This document shows, in pieces, positions 52,229 through 61,190 of a stretch of DNA of 64,000 nucleotides. Each line of letters opens with the position of its first letter. Positions within the stretch are counted from its first letter, which is position 1. The translations under genes were made by a program, and so were the position numbers. Origin of the DNA: Mariniblastus sp. (GTDB lineage: Bacteria > Planctomycetota > Planctomycetia > Pirellulales > Pirellulaceae); contig WTFU01000127.1 of assembly GCA_011523945.1 (NCBI GenBank), positions 1-64,000 of the forward strand, given 5' to 3'. Under the pieces are notes generated by a model. It ran no database searches, was not told where the DNA came from, and saw only the letters and a program-made list of their open reading frames with translations.

Positions 52229-53326
52229 ATGAAGTATTGCTCTGGCATGTTTCGTAGTTGGTTAGTTTTAATTCCCTTTGTTGTTTTGCTCGGAGGTTCG
52301 GCCTGCTCTGCGCAGTTATCCCAAGGGGCGGTAGATCGAGATGATTTTGTCTCGGAAGCAAGTTTTATCGTTGGAACTTACGATCCTTCCGGGGCTGACC
52401 ATGCTATCGATTCGATTGTGAGCAAAGCGGAGCAATTTCTTGGATCGTTAACCGAGGAACAGAAGTCAAAATGTCTGGGCGAGCTATCAAGTGAGAAGCG
52501 GAGAGAGTGGACGAATTTACCTGCCCGCAATGATGCTGATGGAGTGAAGTTCTCGGAACTAAACAAAGCGCAAATTGAAAAAGCGTGTGCGTTGATGGGG
52601 AGCCTGCTGAGTCGTCAAGGGTTTGATAAAATGAGGAGCATCATGCTCGCCGATGATCAGCTCCTAAAGGATGGCAAGCCGAGGCGTGGATTTGGAACTG
52701 AGAATTTTGCGATTGTAATTTTCGGGACGCCCTCCAAAACAAAACCGTGGTGTTTCCAGTTAGATGGTCATCATGTCGGAGCGAATGTTTCAATCCAAGG
52801 TAGAAGAATGACAATGTCGCCGAGTTTTATCGGCACGCAACCGCATGCTTTTAAGGTCGGTAATGTTGAGTATCGACCTTTTAAAAACGAGACGGCGATG
52901 GCCCATCAGTTAGCGATGAGCCTTTCAGACGAGCAAGTGAAAAAAGCGGTGGTTCAGTCGAAACGAGCCCGGATTGTGACCGGCCCGGGGCGTGATGGGT
53001 TTGTTCCGGTTCCTCAAGGGTTGCCGTGTGAGCAATTGTCAAAAGAGCAACAGGCCGTTTTGATAAAACTGATTGAACAGTGGGTCGGTGATCTCCCTCC
53101 CCAGCAATCAAAAATGCGAATGAAAAAGATTCGGTCGGAATTGAGTCAAATGAGCTTTGCTTGGAACGGAAATCGAAATCCTAAGAGTGATATTTCGTAT
53201 CGAATTCAGTCCCCTTCTCTTGTTATTGAGTATGCCTGTCAAGATCTCGGTGGTGATCCGTTGGATCATCTGCACTCAAATTATCGCGATCCAACGAACG
53301 ACTACGGCGGTCAACTCAATAAATAA
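52229..53326 (+). CDS. Exported DUF3500-domain protein
   Basis: A 365-residue protein with a signal peptide ('WLVLIPFVVLLGGSACSAQ'). It matches DUF3500: 'FLGSLTEEQKSKCLGELSSEKRREW', 'LNKAQIEKACALMGSLLS', 'YYFQLDGHHVGANVSI' (here 'WCFQLDGHHVGANV') and 'LIEQWVGDLP', ending in 'DPTNDYGG'. The function of DUF3500 is unknown; the conserved His-rich 'DGHH' suggests a metal site. A GAGG ribosome-binding site is just upstream. Confidence 0.83.
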   Translation: MKYCSGMFRSWLVLIPFVVLLGGSACSAQLSQGAVDRDDFVSEASFIVGTYDPSGADHAIDSIVSKAEQFLGSLTEEQKSKCLGELSSEKRREWTNLPARNDADGVKFSELNKAQIEKACALMGSLLSRQGFDKMRSIMLADDQLLKDGKPRRGFGTENFAIVIFGTPSKTKPWCFQLDGHHVGANVSIQGRRMTMSPSFIGTQPHAFKVGNVEYRPFKNETAMAHQLAMSLSDEQVKKAVVQSKRARIVTGPGRDGFVPVPQGLPCEQLSKEQQAVLIKLIEQWVGDLPPQQSKMRMKKIRSELSQMSFAWNGNRNPKSDISYRIQSPSLVIEYACQDLGGDPLDHLHSNYRDPTNDYGGQLNK

Positions 53327-53456
53327 TCTGATTTTCTGCAATTCAGATAAAAAAAAACCGGTCAGTTATAGGTTCCTGCTAGCAAACCTGGCATTGCTCC
53401 TTGGTCGTAAATTTCGCACACTACGCCGCGAAATTATGAAATAAGGGGATTGGGTT

Positions 53457-54113
53457 TTGAGTTTGCAGCGACACCACCGATTGAAGGCAGCCATTCCGCA
53501 CGCGCTCTTGGCGTTGCTGTTACTGCTGTTTACTTGCCAAGTCGGTTGTCGCGTTTTTCATTATGACGAGAAATCGTCGAACCTGATGGGGCATGCTCCG
53601 GTTCAGAATCCAATGGTTGTTCCGATGGTCGATCGCTGGATCGTAATGGAACAAGTTAGTGATGAAGTTGATAATTATTTTAAGATCTATCGCGAGGAGC
53701 GAATTCGCGTATTGGACGGAATCATGTCAGAAGGATGGATTGAAACGCATCCCAAGATTGGCAGTACCCTGGGTGAGCCATGGCAGAAAGATTCAACTCG
53801 AGGTTTCGAGCGACTGCATGCGACGTTTCAAACGGTCCGGCGATTTGCGAAAATTCGCGTGATTCCAACCGGTAATGCCTATCAAATTGACGTGAAGGTC
53901 TTCAAAGAGTTGGAAGATCTTAACCAGCCAATAGGGGCAACGACGCAGGGTCAGTTAAGGTTTGATAATTCGCTTGATCATGATTCGGTAGCAGGAACTG
54001 TACCAAGTCCTAATGAGGGGTGGATTCCGATGGGACGTGATTTCTCTCTCGAGCAAGAGATGCTGAGGAATATTTCAAGTCGCTTGGATGGTCTTGCCCA
54101 AGGGATCAATTGA
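53457..54113 (+). CDS. Exported lipoprotein-like protein of unknown function
   Basis: A 218-residue protein with a signal peptide and an apparent lipobox 'FTCQVGC' (Cys ~31). The folded part contains 'RWIVMEQVSDEVDNYFKIYREERIRVLDGIMSEGWIETHPKIG' (in pieces) and 'GNAYQIDVKVFKELEDL', and resembles curlin-export or penicillin-type periplasmic lipoproteins only vaguely. The start is a TTG at 53457 with 'AAGGGG' eight bases upstream. Its function is unknown. Confidence 0.6.
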   Translation: MSLQRHHRLKAAIPHALLALLLLLFTCQVGCRVFHYDEKSSNLMGHAPVQNPMVVPMVDRWIVMEQVSDEVDNYFKIYREERIRVLDGIMSEGWIETHPKIGSTLGEPWQKDSTRGFERLHATFQTVRRFAKIRVIPTGNAYQIDVKVFKELEDLNQPIGATTQGQLRFDNSLDHDSVAGTVPSPNEGWIPMGRDFSLEQEMLRNISSRLDGLAQGIN

Positions 54114-54163
54114 GCCGGCACTTTTGAGAGTTCGTGCCTACGCCATGAATTAAGGTTCAACGG

Positions 54164-54766
54164 CTAACCGGTCTCGGTGTCGATCCAGAACGCGATCGTC
54201 TCCTCAAGCTGTTCACTCTCAAGCGTATAGTGTGCTAGGAGTTCGTCGGCAACGGCACCGACGGCAGCCCAATTACAAGTCCGATTGAAAAATTCTCGAA
54301 CCCAGAGTTCAGCTTTGGAGAGCAGCTGAATTTGTTCACATCTTGTGGGCTTGAGAAGGACAGCAGATTCGGCTGCCCGTTGCCAGTCGGCGGCGAACTC
54401 TGGAATGGAATCGATGGGCATTTGCTCCGATCGATAGAGCAGTTCGGCGATCGGACCAGCGAGACTGACTTTGAGCTCGACTTCGTAAATCGCTGCATCC
54501 GTTGCCGGGGGCCAGCTGACAATCGATTCACCGAACCGTTTTAAACCATCATCTTCCGGCGGTTCAATGGAAACTCGAATGATGCGTCCGCCAAGTGCTA
54601 CTGCCATCACGGCGTGCCCAGCCTCGTGATAGGCTGTGATTTCCTCAATTTCGTCGTTTAGCGTCAATTGGATCCTTTCAGTCGCGTCGCGGGGGGGAGA
54701 GTTTTTGTTGGGGCTTCGTTTGTGGTTCGCGGGTAACTGGCCTGTCACTTGGTATAACCAATTCAA
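54164..54766 (-). CDS. Stand-alone M41 (FtsH-type) peptidase domain protein
   Basis: A 200-residue zinc metallopeptidase domain like that of FtsH, without the AAA ATPase part. The 'HEAGH' motif is at 47-51 (His47, Glu48, His51), and 'SLAGPIAELL' (101-110) with 'DWQRA' (Asp127, likely third zinc ligand) follows, both as in the M41 fold. FtsH has 600-650 residues, so this is a shortened or independent form. No signal peptide or membrane helix is seen. Without an ATPase it can at most cut already unfolded proteins; role unknown. Confidence 0.75.
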   Translation of the reverse strand: MNWLYQVTGQLPANHKRSPNKNSPPRDATERIQLTLNDEIEEITAYHEAGHAVMAVALGGRIIRVSIEPPEDDGLKRFGESIVSWPPATDAAIYEVELKVSLAGPIAELLYRSEQMPIDSIPEFAADWQRAAESAVLLKPTRCEQIQLLSKAELWVREFFNRTCNWAAVGAVADELLAHYTLESEQLEETIAFWIDTETG

Positions 54767-54917
54767 TTCTTAGCGATAGCGGTGATATTCGCTAACCGTT
54801 CTAATTTTCTGAATTGGAGCCAGATTGGACGTATACATAAACCGGATTGGTACTACACTTGGTTTCCTTATTAAATAATGGTTTAGCGCGTCTTTGCGCT
54901 AGAGGAAGTGATTCACG

Positions 54918-56033
54918 ATGGCGAAAAAGAAATCCAGCGGTAAACCAAAAGTTCGGCCCAAGGCATCTGGACGAGGAAAACCGTCAACCGAGCGAAAGCC
55001 TGCGAAGAAATCAGGAGCGAAAGCCAAGTCGTCGAAACCCAAAGATGGGCGGCTGAGACTGCAACGCGTGATGGCGTCGGCAGGGATCGGCAGTCGCAGG
55101 GAGTGCGAACTGATCATTGAAGAGGGGCGTGTTGAAATTGATGGCCAAATCGTCACGACCCTTGGAGTCAAAGTAGATCCAACTAAACAGGAGATTTACG
55201 TCGATGCTGAAAAACTGACGGTTCAACGCCTGCAGTATTTTATTCTCAACAAGCCTCCTGGAATTCTTTCGACAAGTAGTGATCCGTCAGGGCGACCGCG
55301 GGTTATTGATTTAATAAAAACCGACAAACGCGTGTATAACGTTGGGCGTCTAGATCAGTCGAGCGAGGGATTGATTTTGGTCACCAATGACGGCGAATTG
55401 GCGAATCAATTGACTCACCCCCGATATGGCGTTGAAAAGAAATATCACGTTCAGGTCGTCGGAACGCCCGCAGCCGGGGATTTGAGAAAGTTGGAAGAGG
55501 GCGTCTATATCGCCGAAGGTTTGGCTCGAGCTACGAAAGCCAAGTTCTTAAAACGGGCGACGGGCGGATGTTGGCTAGAGATCGTTCTGGCGGAAGGACG
55601 AAACCGGGAAATTCGCCGTATGCTTGCCGGGATTGGGCATAAAGTTAGGACGCTTAAACGTGTTTCAATTGGGCCGCTTCGATTAGGAGACCTTCCCCGG
55701 GGAGCGCATCGCGCGCTGACACCTGCTGAAATTAAAATGCTGAAAAAAGCACCGTCTTTAGAGCCATTGAAAAAAAGACGTCGCCCCGTGAAGCGGAAAA
55801 AGATAAAAGTCAGTTCGGAAGGTGGAGAGGCCGAAAAAACAGAAGGGGTCCGGCGATCCTCTGGCAAAGCATCAAGTCGTTCCGGCAGCGGCAAGAAAAC
55901 TGTTGTCAGAGGAACTCGGAAGGCTACGAAAAAGAAAGTCACGCGAGGTAAAAACAGACCGGCAAAGAAAAAGGTTGCTTCGAAAAAGCCGCGGCGAGGT
56001 GGTTTCAATTCGAAACCTAAGCGGAGACGCTAA
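54918..56033 (+). CDS. rluB: 23S rRNA pseudouridine synthase of the RsuA/RluB family with basic tails
   Basis: A 371-residue enzyme that makes pseudouridine in 23S rRNA. An S4 RNA-binding domain spans about 46-92 ('LRLQRVMASAGIGSRREC'). The catalytic aspartate is Asp146 in 'VGRLDQSSEGL', followed by 'VTNDGELANQL' and 'EGRNREIRRML', the family motifs. The N-terminal 44 residues and the C-terminal ~85 residues are extremely Lys/Arg-rich and unlike a normal RluB. The gene is on the plus strand, converging with rpsT. RluB, RluE and RluF are close relatives, so the exact site is uncertain. Confidence 0.85.
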   Translation: MAKKKSSGKPKVRPKASGRGKPSTERKPAKKSGAKAKSSKPKDGRLRLQRVMASAGIGSRRECELIIEEGRVEIDGQIVTTLGVKVDPTKQEIYVDAEKLTVQRLQYFILNKPPGILSTSSDPSGRPRVIDLIKTDKRVYNVGRLDQSSEGLILVTNDGELANQLTHPRYGVEKKYHVQVVGTPAAGDLRKLEEGVYIAEGLARATKAKFLKRATGGCWLEIVLAEGRNREIRRMLAGIGHKVRTLKRVSIGPLRLGDLPRGAHRALTPAEIKMLKKAPSLEPLKKRRRPVKRKKIKVSSEGGEAEKTEGVRRSSGKASSRSGSGKKTVVRGTRKATKKKVTRGKNRPAKKKVASKKPRRGGFNSKPKRRR

Positions 56034-56249
56034 CTGGGAAATACCAGTTTTTGAGCGCAGCAAGTCTCGTAGATTGGGTAAACGGTGATCACCGGTGTAG
56101 AGATCATTGATCGTCCTCGCAAAAAGCGGGAATGCAAGTTTCGAATTCCCGTATCGCGGTTTGTGGATCACTCCACAAGGGTCGCCACGAGCAAGAAGGC
56201 ACGACTTACCAAATAAAGTACAAGCGTACCTGACGACCGTTGAGTGCAG
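56034..56249. other. Intergenic region between rluB and rpsT, with a 7-bp hairpin
   Basis: A hairpin (arms 56127-56133 and 56145-56151) occurs in the non-coding 216 bp between these convergent genes. It has no T-run and no tRNA-like frame, so I read it as a possible structured 3' end at best. Confidence 0.3.
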
Positions 56250-56519
56250 TTAGCTATTTTTAGCTTTTTTGATTGCACGTTGAAGTCGTGACTTTTGCCG
56301 TCCAGCAGCGTTTTTGTGAATGACGCCTTTGGCACCCGCTCGGTCTAGTTTCTTCGCTGCAACCTTGAACTCGACTTCAGCTTGTTCGACATTGCCTTCG
56401 GAAGCAAGGGAAAGAACCTTTTTAACTTGGGTCTTCATGGCCGTTTTTGTCGCTTTGTTGCGAGCTTGACGGACTTTAGTTTGTCGGAGACGCTTGCTGG
56501 CGCTTGCTGTATTTGGCAT
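56250..56519 (-). CDS. rpsT: 30S ribosomal protein S20
   Basis: An 89-residue basic protein of the S20 family, a primary binder of 16S rRNA. It begins 'MPNTASASKRLRQT' and shows 'RNKATKTAMKTQVKKVL' and the closing 'GVIHKNAAGRQKSRLQRAI', all typical of S20. The start is ATG 56519; an extension to 56570 adds 17 residues that do not fit. Genes for S20 often stand alone, as here. Confidence 0.95.
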   Translation of the reverse strand: MPNTASASKRLRQTKVRQARNKATKTAMKTQVKKVLSLASEGNVEQAEVEFKVAAKKLDRAGAKGVIHKNAAGRQKSRLQRAIKKAKNS

Positions 56520-56628
56520 TTGTCTATAAATCTGTTGACGTGGCTGCGTTGAAATTTGAGAATCAAACAATATCGCGAGTTATCGGGTTTTTGTCTAGCG
56601 CTAATTTACCCTCTTTTCCTCTGTTTTT

Positions 56629-57453
56629 ATGAACAATCCTCCTCAACCACCTGCTTCTAGCGGCTATGACCCCCAAAAACCGCTCGAAAACGGGGTTTCC
56701 GGTAAATTTGTGCTGGTTACAAGGCCGAATCGGCAGTCTGGAAGTTTGTGCGAACTATTTGAAGCAAAGGGGGCAAAAACCTATCGGCACCCTGTTATTA
56801 AGATTAACGCAGCTGAAAATCAACAAGATTTGTTGGAGGCCATCGCTCAAATTGGAGATTTTGAGTGGTTGGTCTTTGTTAGTCGTAATTCGGTTAGGTA
56901 TGCGCTTCAGGCAATCGAACAAGAGTTTGGAGGATTCGAGCGGGCTCCGATTGGCAAAGTTGCTGCGATCGGGCAGACGACTGCCGATTTGTTTCGCGCC
57001 ATAACTGGCAACGCTGTCGATTTGGTACCGACCACTGCTAATAGCGAGACGTTGGGAGTCGAGTTAGCGGCGATTGCGAAATCAGAGAAGGCGATGATTT
57101 TCAGAGGAAATCGAGGCAGTGCTGCGTTGGGACAGTGTCTTTCGCGTACACAACTCGAATTTCGGGAGATTGTTGTTTACCAGAGCACCGATGTTCTTGC
57201 TCCTCAGCATGAGGTGCAATTGTTATTAAGAGCTGGGGACATTGACTGGGTAACCATTACCAGTAGCGCTATTGCCAAAGCGACCGTCTCGTTATTTGGA
57301 GAGGATTTGAGACGGTCAAAGCTTGTAAGTCTTAGCCCGAATATAACTCAAGTTTTGAGTGAGCTCGGATTTGAAGTGGCTGCTGAAGCGATCAAGCCTG
57401 GTATGACCGAGTTAGTGGCAGCAGTCGAGGCCTATGAATTCAAATCCTGTTAA
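56629..57453 (+). CDS. hemD: Uroporphyrinogen-III synthase
   Basis: HemD closes the linear tetrapyrrole hydroxymethylbilane to uroporphyrinogen III in haem, sirohaem and B12 synthesis. The 274-residue protein has the two-domain pattern of weakly conserved HemD: 'FVLVTRPNRQSGSLCELFEAKGA' with 'HPVIKI', 'DFEWLVFVSRNSVRYAL', then 'VAAIGQTTADLF', 'GNRGSAALGQCL' and 'DWVTITSSAIAKATVSLF'. HemD is poorly conserved, so this rests on the 'DW.(V/I).(T/S)S' pattern. Convergent with the hydrolase gene 14 bp downstream. Confidence 0.85.
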   Translation: MNNPPQPPASSGYDPQKPLENGVSGKFVLVTRPNRQSGSLCELFEAKGAKTYRHPVIKINAAENQQDLLEAIAQIGDFEWLVFVSRNSVRYALQAIEQEFGGFERAPIGKVAAIGQTTADLFRAITGNAVDLVPTTANSETLGVELAAIAKSEKAMIFRGNRGSAALGQCLSRTQLEFREIVVYQSTDVLAPQHEVQLLLRAGDIDWVTITSSAIAKATVSLFGEDLRRSKLVSLSPNITQVLSELGFEVAAEAIKPGMTELVAAVEAYEFKSC

Positions 57454-57467
57454 TGGCCAAGGGGATT

Positions 57468-58445
57468 TTATTGAACCAGCTCTTTCATCCAAGTTCGTAA
57501 TAACTTTCTCGATGGGCTGGGACGCAGGATCCAGCTATCGTTATGGTTGCGAAAACCGGTTGTTTGGAATGTGAATTTTCCCTCTACTCCAGTCGATTGC
57601 AGATAGGTTCGGGTGGATTGGATCGATTGATTGCCGGCGGGGGTTTCAGCGCAAATAAACTGGGGACGCTGACCTAGTCGATCTAGCCGCTGCCGGGCGG
57701 AATTTCGATCGCCATGGGGTAAGCCGAAATTAGAGACGCCATCGTAGTGACTACAGGCGATGAATCCGCACCAGAGTTTAGCAATGTCGTCGTCATAGAG
57801 TCCGATGAAATTGCAGGCGATTGAACCGCGAGAAAATCCGGCAAGCACAACCCGATTTGGGTCTCCACCGTACCGTTGACAAATCCACGGGACGGCCTGC
57901 TTGCAATAGTCCACGGTTGGTCGCGGGTTATAGTCGGGTGGATTTCCCCACCAGGTAATGGCGTTTTTCGTTCGTTCTTCATTAATGAACGGCAGGCAGA
58001 CCCAGATGAATTTTTCCCCTCCAGAGATACCATAGCCAAGTTTGCCATCGGTGACTTTCCCTGTGCAGATGTCTCCGTATTTATTTCGATAATTACCGTT
58101 TCCAACGTACTCGACAATTACCGGGTAGGTCCCTGTTGGTTTCCAGTCGGTGGGAAGGTAAACGACGTGGTGAATGTCAGTCGTATTAAGAGTGGGTAGA
58201 ACTTCTTTGAAACGTTTCCCTGCGTTGGGAATCGGGGAGTTAGAAAGTGGTGGGAGCGTTAGGTCTGGCTCTACAGACGAAATGTCCACCAATTCATGCG
58301 GCGGAACGTGAGTGCTTTGTTGCATGGAACCGTCCACAGGCAATGCCCAGGTCGCGATGGACGTCAAAAAGACGATTGGCCAAATCGGGTGAACTGCTGT
58401 CAGACGTGATTGGTGATGATGCATTGGCTCAGTATAGTCATTCAT
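57468..58445 (-). CDS. Exported alpha/beta hydrolase (esterase/PHB-depolymerase-like)
   Basis: A 325-residue exported hydrolase: hydrophobic start 'IWPIVFLTSIATWALPVDGS'. The nucleophile serine is in 'AGFSRGS' (about residue 207), and 'VIVEYVGNGNYRNKYG' carries the oxyanion-type strand. A late 'NHNDSW' supplies the histidine. It resembles the esterases and polyhydroxybutyrate/feruloyl esterases common near polysaccharide-utilising genes. The ATG at 58445 is one choice; ATG 58424 is also possible. The two sulfatase genes follow divergently. Confidence 0.75.
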   Translation of the reverse strand: MNDYTEPMHHHQSRLTAVHPIWPIVFLTSIATWALPVDGSMQQSTHVPPHELVDISSVEPDLTLPPLSNSPIPNAGKRFKEVLPTLNTTDIHHVVYLPTDWKPTGTYPVIVEYVGNGNYRNKYGDICTGKVTDGKLGYGISGGEKFIWVCLPFINEERTKNAITWWGNPPDYNPRPTVDYCKQAVPWICQRYGGDPNRVVLAGFSRGSIACNFIGLYDDDIAKLWCGFIACSHYDGVSNFGLPHGDRNSARQRLDRLGQRPQFICAETPAGNQSIQSTRTYLQSTGVEGKFTFQTTGFRNHNDSWILRPSPSRKLLRTWMKELVQ

Positions 58446-58724
58446 CGGTAAGAGATCGTCGAAGTTACAGTGCCGAACTGTTCAGGTTTTATGAGGGTCG
58501 ACTAATTTAATTTCCAATGGGAATTTGATGTTCAATGTCTCTTAACTGTACTTTCCTCAAAATCAAAAACATCATTTTTGATTCGTAAGCGTGATAAAGA
58601 GAAGGAAGTTGTTATGATGGGGGACGGAATTCAGCTTGTTATGTTTAAGAGCAACTTGAAATTAGACTGCCGCTGCTTCTCGGTGAAAAAAATTGATCGT
58701 TCAGATTCTATGCAAAGGTTCAAA

Positions 58725-61112
58725 ATGTCGAGTCTCTTATCGAAACGCGGTCTGGTCTGTGCAGTTTTTGTAACGGTTAGTTGTTGGTTCGGCTATCCAT
58801 CTTATTCCCATTCTCAAAGCATTCCAAATGACGGTTCGGTGCTGCCCTTCCCTCCTCAGCCAATGGACAGCGTTGTCAAACCTCGTATGCAGGATTCGAC
58901 CATGAAATGGCCGACGCCAATCAAGCGTCTTCCTGACGGTGCCCCGAATGTTTTAATTGTAATGCTGGACGACGTTGGCTTTGGTGTATCTGAAGTGTTT
59001 GGCGGTGAGGTTCATACGCCGACCTTTTCCCGCTTGGCCGCTGAAGGAATCCAATACAATACATTCCATACGACATCGCTTTGTTCGCCGACCCGGGCAG
59101 CGATTTTGACGGGGCGCAACCAGACACGTGTCGGCTCGGGGACGATTGCGGAGCGGGCCGTTGCGTTTGACGGGTTCACTGGAATTATCCCTAAAGAGGC
59201 TGCGACACTCGCGGAAGTGCTTAAACAATATGGGTATATGACCAGTGCATTCGGGAAATGGCACAACACGCCTACGCTGGAGACCTCGCCGGTGGGGCCC
59301 ATGGATCGTTGGCCAACCGGTTATGGATTCCAGCATTTCTACGGATTCCTGGCGGGTGAGACCTCGCAATACGAGCCTCGGCTCGTCCGGAACCTGGATC
59401 AGATCGAACCTCCACAAACAGACACCTATCATCTGACGAACGACCTCGTAGATCAGGCGCTGCATTGGCTTGACGATCGCCAGTCGTTTTCACCGGACTC
59501 GCCTTTCCTGATGTACTGGGCGCCTGGTGGCGTGCATGGCCCGCATCAGGTTTTTCCAGAATGGATCGCGAAGTACAAAGGGAAATTCGATGAAGGCTGG
59601 GATGCCTATCGTGAACGTGTCTACCAGCGTCAGTTGGAAATGGGGATCATTCCGCCAGGCACAAAATTAACACCGCGCGACAAGACGCTTGATTCGTGGG
59701 AGAGCATTCCGGAGAAACAACGAGCGTTTCAGTTGCGGCTTATGGAGACGTTTGCAGGTTATGTAGAGCATACCGATACACAGGTCGGCAGGCTGGTTGA
59801 TGGCCTGGAGGCACGTGGCTTGAAGGAAAATACCATTATCTTTTATATCTGGGGCGATAATGGTTCGAGTGCCGAGGGGCAGCGGGGATCAATTAGTGAA
59901 TTACTTGCGCAAAATAACATTCCCAATACGTTTGACCAGCAAATCGAAGCACTCGACAAGCTCGGCGGACTCGACGCTTTAGGATCGTCCAAAGTGGATA
60001 ATATTTATCATGCGGGATGGGCCTGGGCAGGCGGGACGCCCTTCAAGGGGACGAAACAGTTGGCATCCTATTTTGGCGGTACTCGGAATCCAATGGTGAT
60101 TTCATGGCCAAAACGGATTAAACCGAGCACTGAAATTCGTACCCAGTTTCATCATGTCGTTGATGTGGCACCAACGATCTATGAACTTCTCGAAATCACT
60201 CCGCCGAAAGTTGTGAATGGCCATCGGCAGATACCTCTCGATGGAATCAGCTTCGCTTACACGTTTGATCAAGCGAAGGCTCCATCGCGAAAGAAAGTTC
60301 AGTTCTTTGACAACAACGGAAGTCGAGCCATTTACAAGGATGGCTGGATGGCCTGTACGTTTGGTCCTTTGATTCCGTGGAACACACCTTTGTCGGTTCC
60401 CAAGATTGCCCAGTGGGACTCAGCGAAGGATGTTTGGGAACTTTACCACCTTGAAAATGATTTTTCTCAGGCGAACGATCTGGCGGCGACCATGCCGGAA
60501 AAATTAGAGGCGCTTAAAAAGGACTTCCTGAAGCTTGCCGCTGACAATCAGGATTTTCCCATTGGAGCTGGCGATTGGCTAAGGATTCATCCAAAAGACC
60601 GGGTGGAAACGTCTTACACCAGTTGGGAGTTTAATCAGAACACACGGAGGATGCCCGAGTTTATGGCACCCGGCTTGGGAAAGCAGAACAACCGCGTCTT
60701 TGTGGATATTGAGATTGGCGATAATGCGAATGGTGTACTGTACGCACTCGGTGGCGCGAGCGGTGGAATTACTGTTTACCTGCAAGATGGTTATTTAACT
60801 TATCTCTACAACATGTTGATTATTGAGCAATATAAATTAACGACCGATGAGCCGATTGCGGCGGGTAAACATCGGATTGAGGTGGATACTCAAATTGTCG
60901 GTCTTGGAAAGTCAGGAACTGTGGTCATTAAAGTGGATGGTAAAAGGGTGGGAACGTTGAAGCTGAAGCAAACGGTTCCAGGGGTGTTTACCGCGAGTGA
61001 AACCTTTGACGTTGGCGTCGATTTAGGATCGACCGTTTCCCTCCAATACGCGAACCTACGCCCATTTAAATTTCAGGGTAAAATAAAGAAAATGACCGTT
61101 GATTTGAAATAA
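58725..61112 (+). CDS. Large exported arylsulfatase
   Basis: A ~795-residue secreted sulfatase, family S1. The signal peptide is near 'KRGLVCAVFVTVSCWFGYPSYSHSQS'. 'NVLIVMLDDVGFG' brings the paired metal-binding Asp, and the formylglycine signature 'LCSPTRAAILTGR' brings the catalytic Cys, residue 120 counted from ATG 58725. 'FGKWHNTP' and 'FLMYWAPGGVHGPH' give further metal/sulfate ligands. The C-terminal third is a separate beta-rich domain. Other starts are possible: 58614 has a good ribosome-binding site (GAAGGAAG) but would place the signal peptide internally, and 58578 is also in frame. Activation needs a formylglycine-generating enzyme, not seen here. Confidence 0.86.
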   Translation: MSSLLSKRGLVCAVFVTVSCWFGYPSYSHSQSIPNDGSVLPFPPQPMDSVVKPRMQDSTMKWPTPIKRLPDGAPNVLIVMLDDVGFGVSEVFGGEVHTPTFSRLAAEGIQYNTFHTTSLCSPTRAAILTGRNQTRVGSGTIAERAVAFDGFTGIIPKEAATLAEVLKQYGYMTSAFGKWHNTPTLETSPVGPMDRWPTGYGFQHFYGFLAGETSQYEPRLVRNLDQIEPPQTDTYHLTNDLVDQALHWLDDRQSFSPDSPFLMYWAPGGVHGPHQVFPEWIAKYKGKFDEGWDAYRERVYQRQLEMGIIPPGTKLTPRDKTLDSWESIPEKQRAFQLRLMETFAGYVEHTDTQVGRLVDGLEARGLKENTIIFYIWGDNGSSAEGQRGSISELLAQNNIPNTFDQQIEALDKLGGLDALGSSKVDNIYHAGWAWAGGTPFKGTKQLASYFGGTRNPMVISWPKRIKPSTEIRTQFHHVVDVAPTIYELLEITPPKVVNGHRQIPLDGISFAYTFDQAKAPSRKKVQFFDNNGSRAIYKDGWMACTFGPLIPWNTPLSVPKIAQWDSAKDVWELYHLENDFSQANDLAATMPEKLEALKKDFLKLAADNQDFPIGAGDWLRIHPKDRVETSYTSWEFNQNTRRMPEFMAPGLGKQNNRVFVDIEIGDNANGVLYALGGASGGITVYLQDGYLTYLYNMLIIEQYKLTTDEPIAAGKHRIEVDTQIVGLGKSGTVVIKVDGKRVGTLKLKQTVPGVFTASETFDVGVDLGSTVSLQYANLRPFKFQGKIKKMTVDLK

Positions 61113-61190
61113 CTCTCGTCTAGCGTTAAGTTCGTGAACGAAAGCCCATTGGGGCTCGCAAAAATAAATACCAACAGAGCAGAAGGTCAC

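Noticed and set aside
53326..53357. Hairpin ATCTGA/TCAGAT next to an A-run as a terminator
   Set aside because: The A-run is on the wrong side for either strand, so it cannot be a Rho-independent terminator.
56127..56151. tRNA T-arm-like hairpin
   Set aside because: No acceptor, D or anticodon arms can be built around it.
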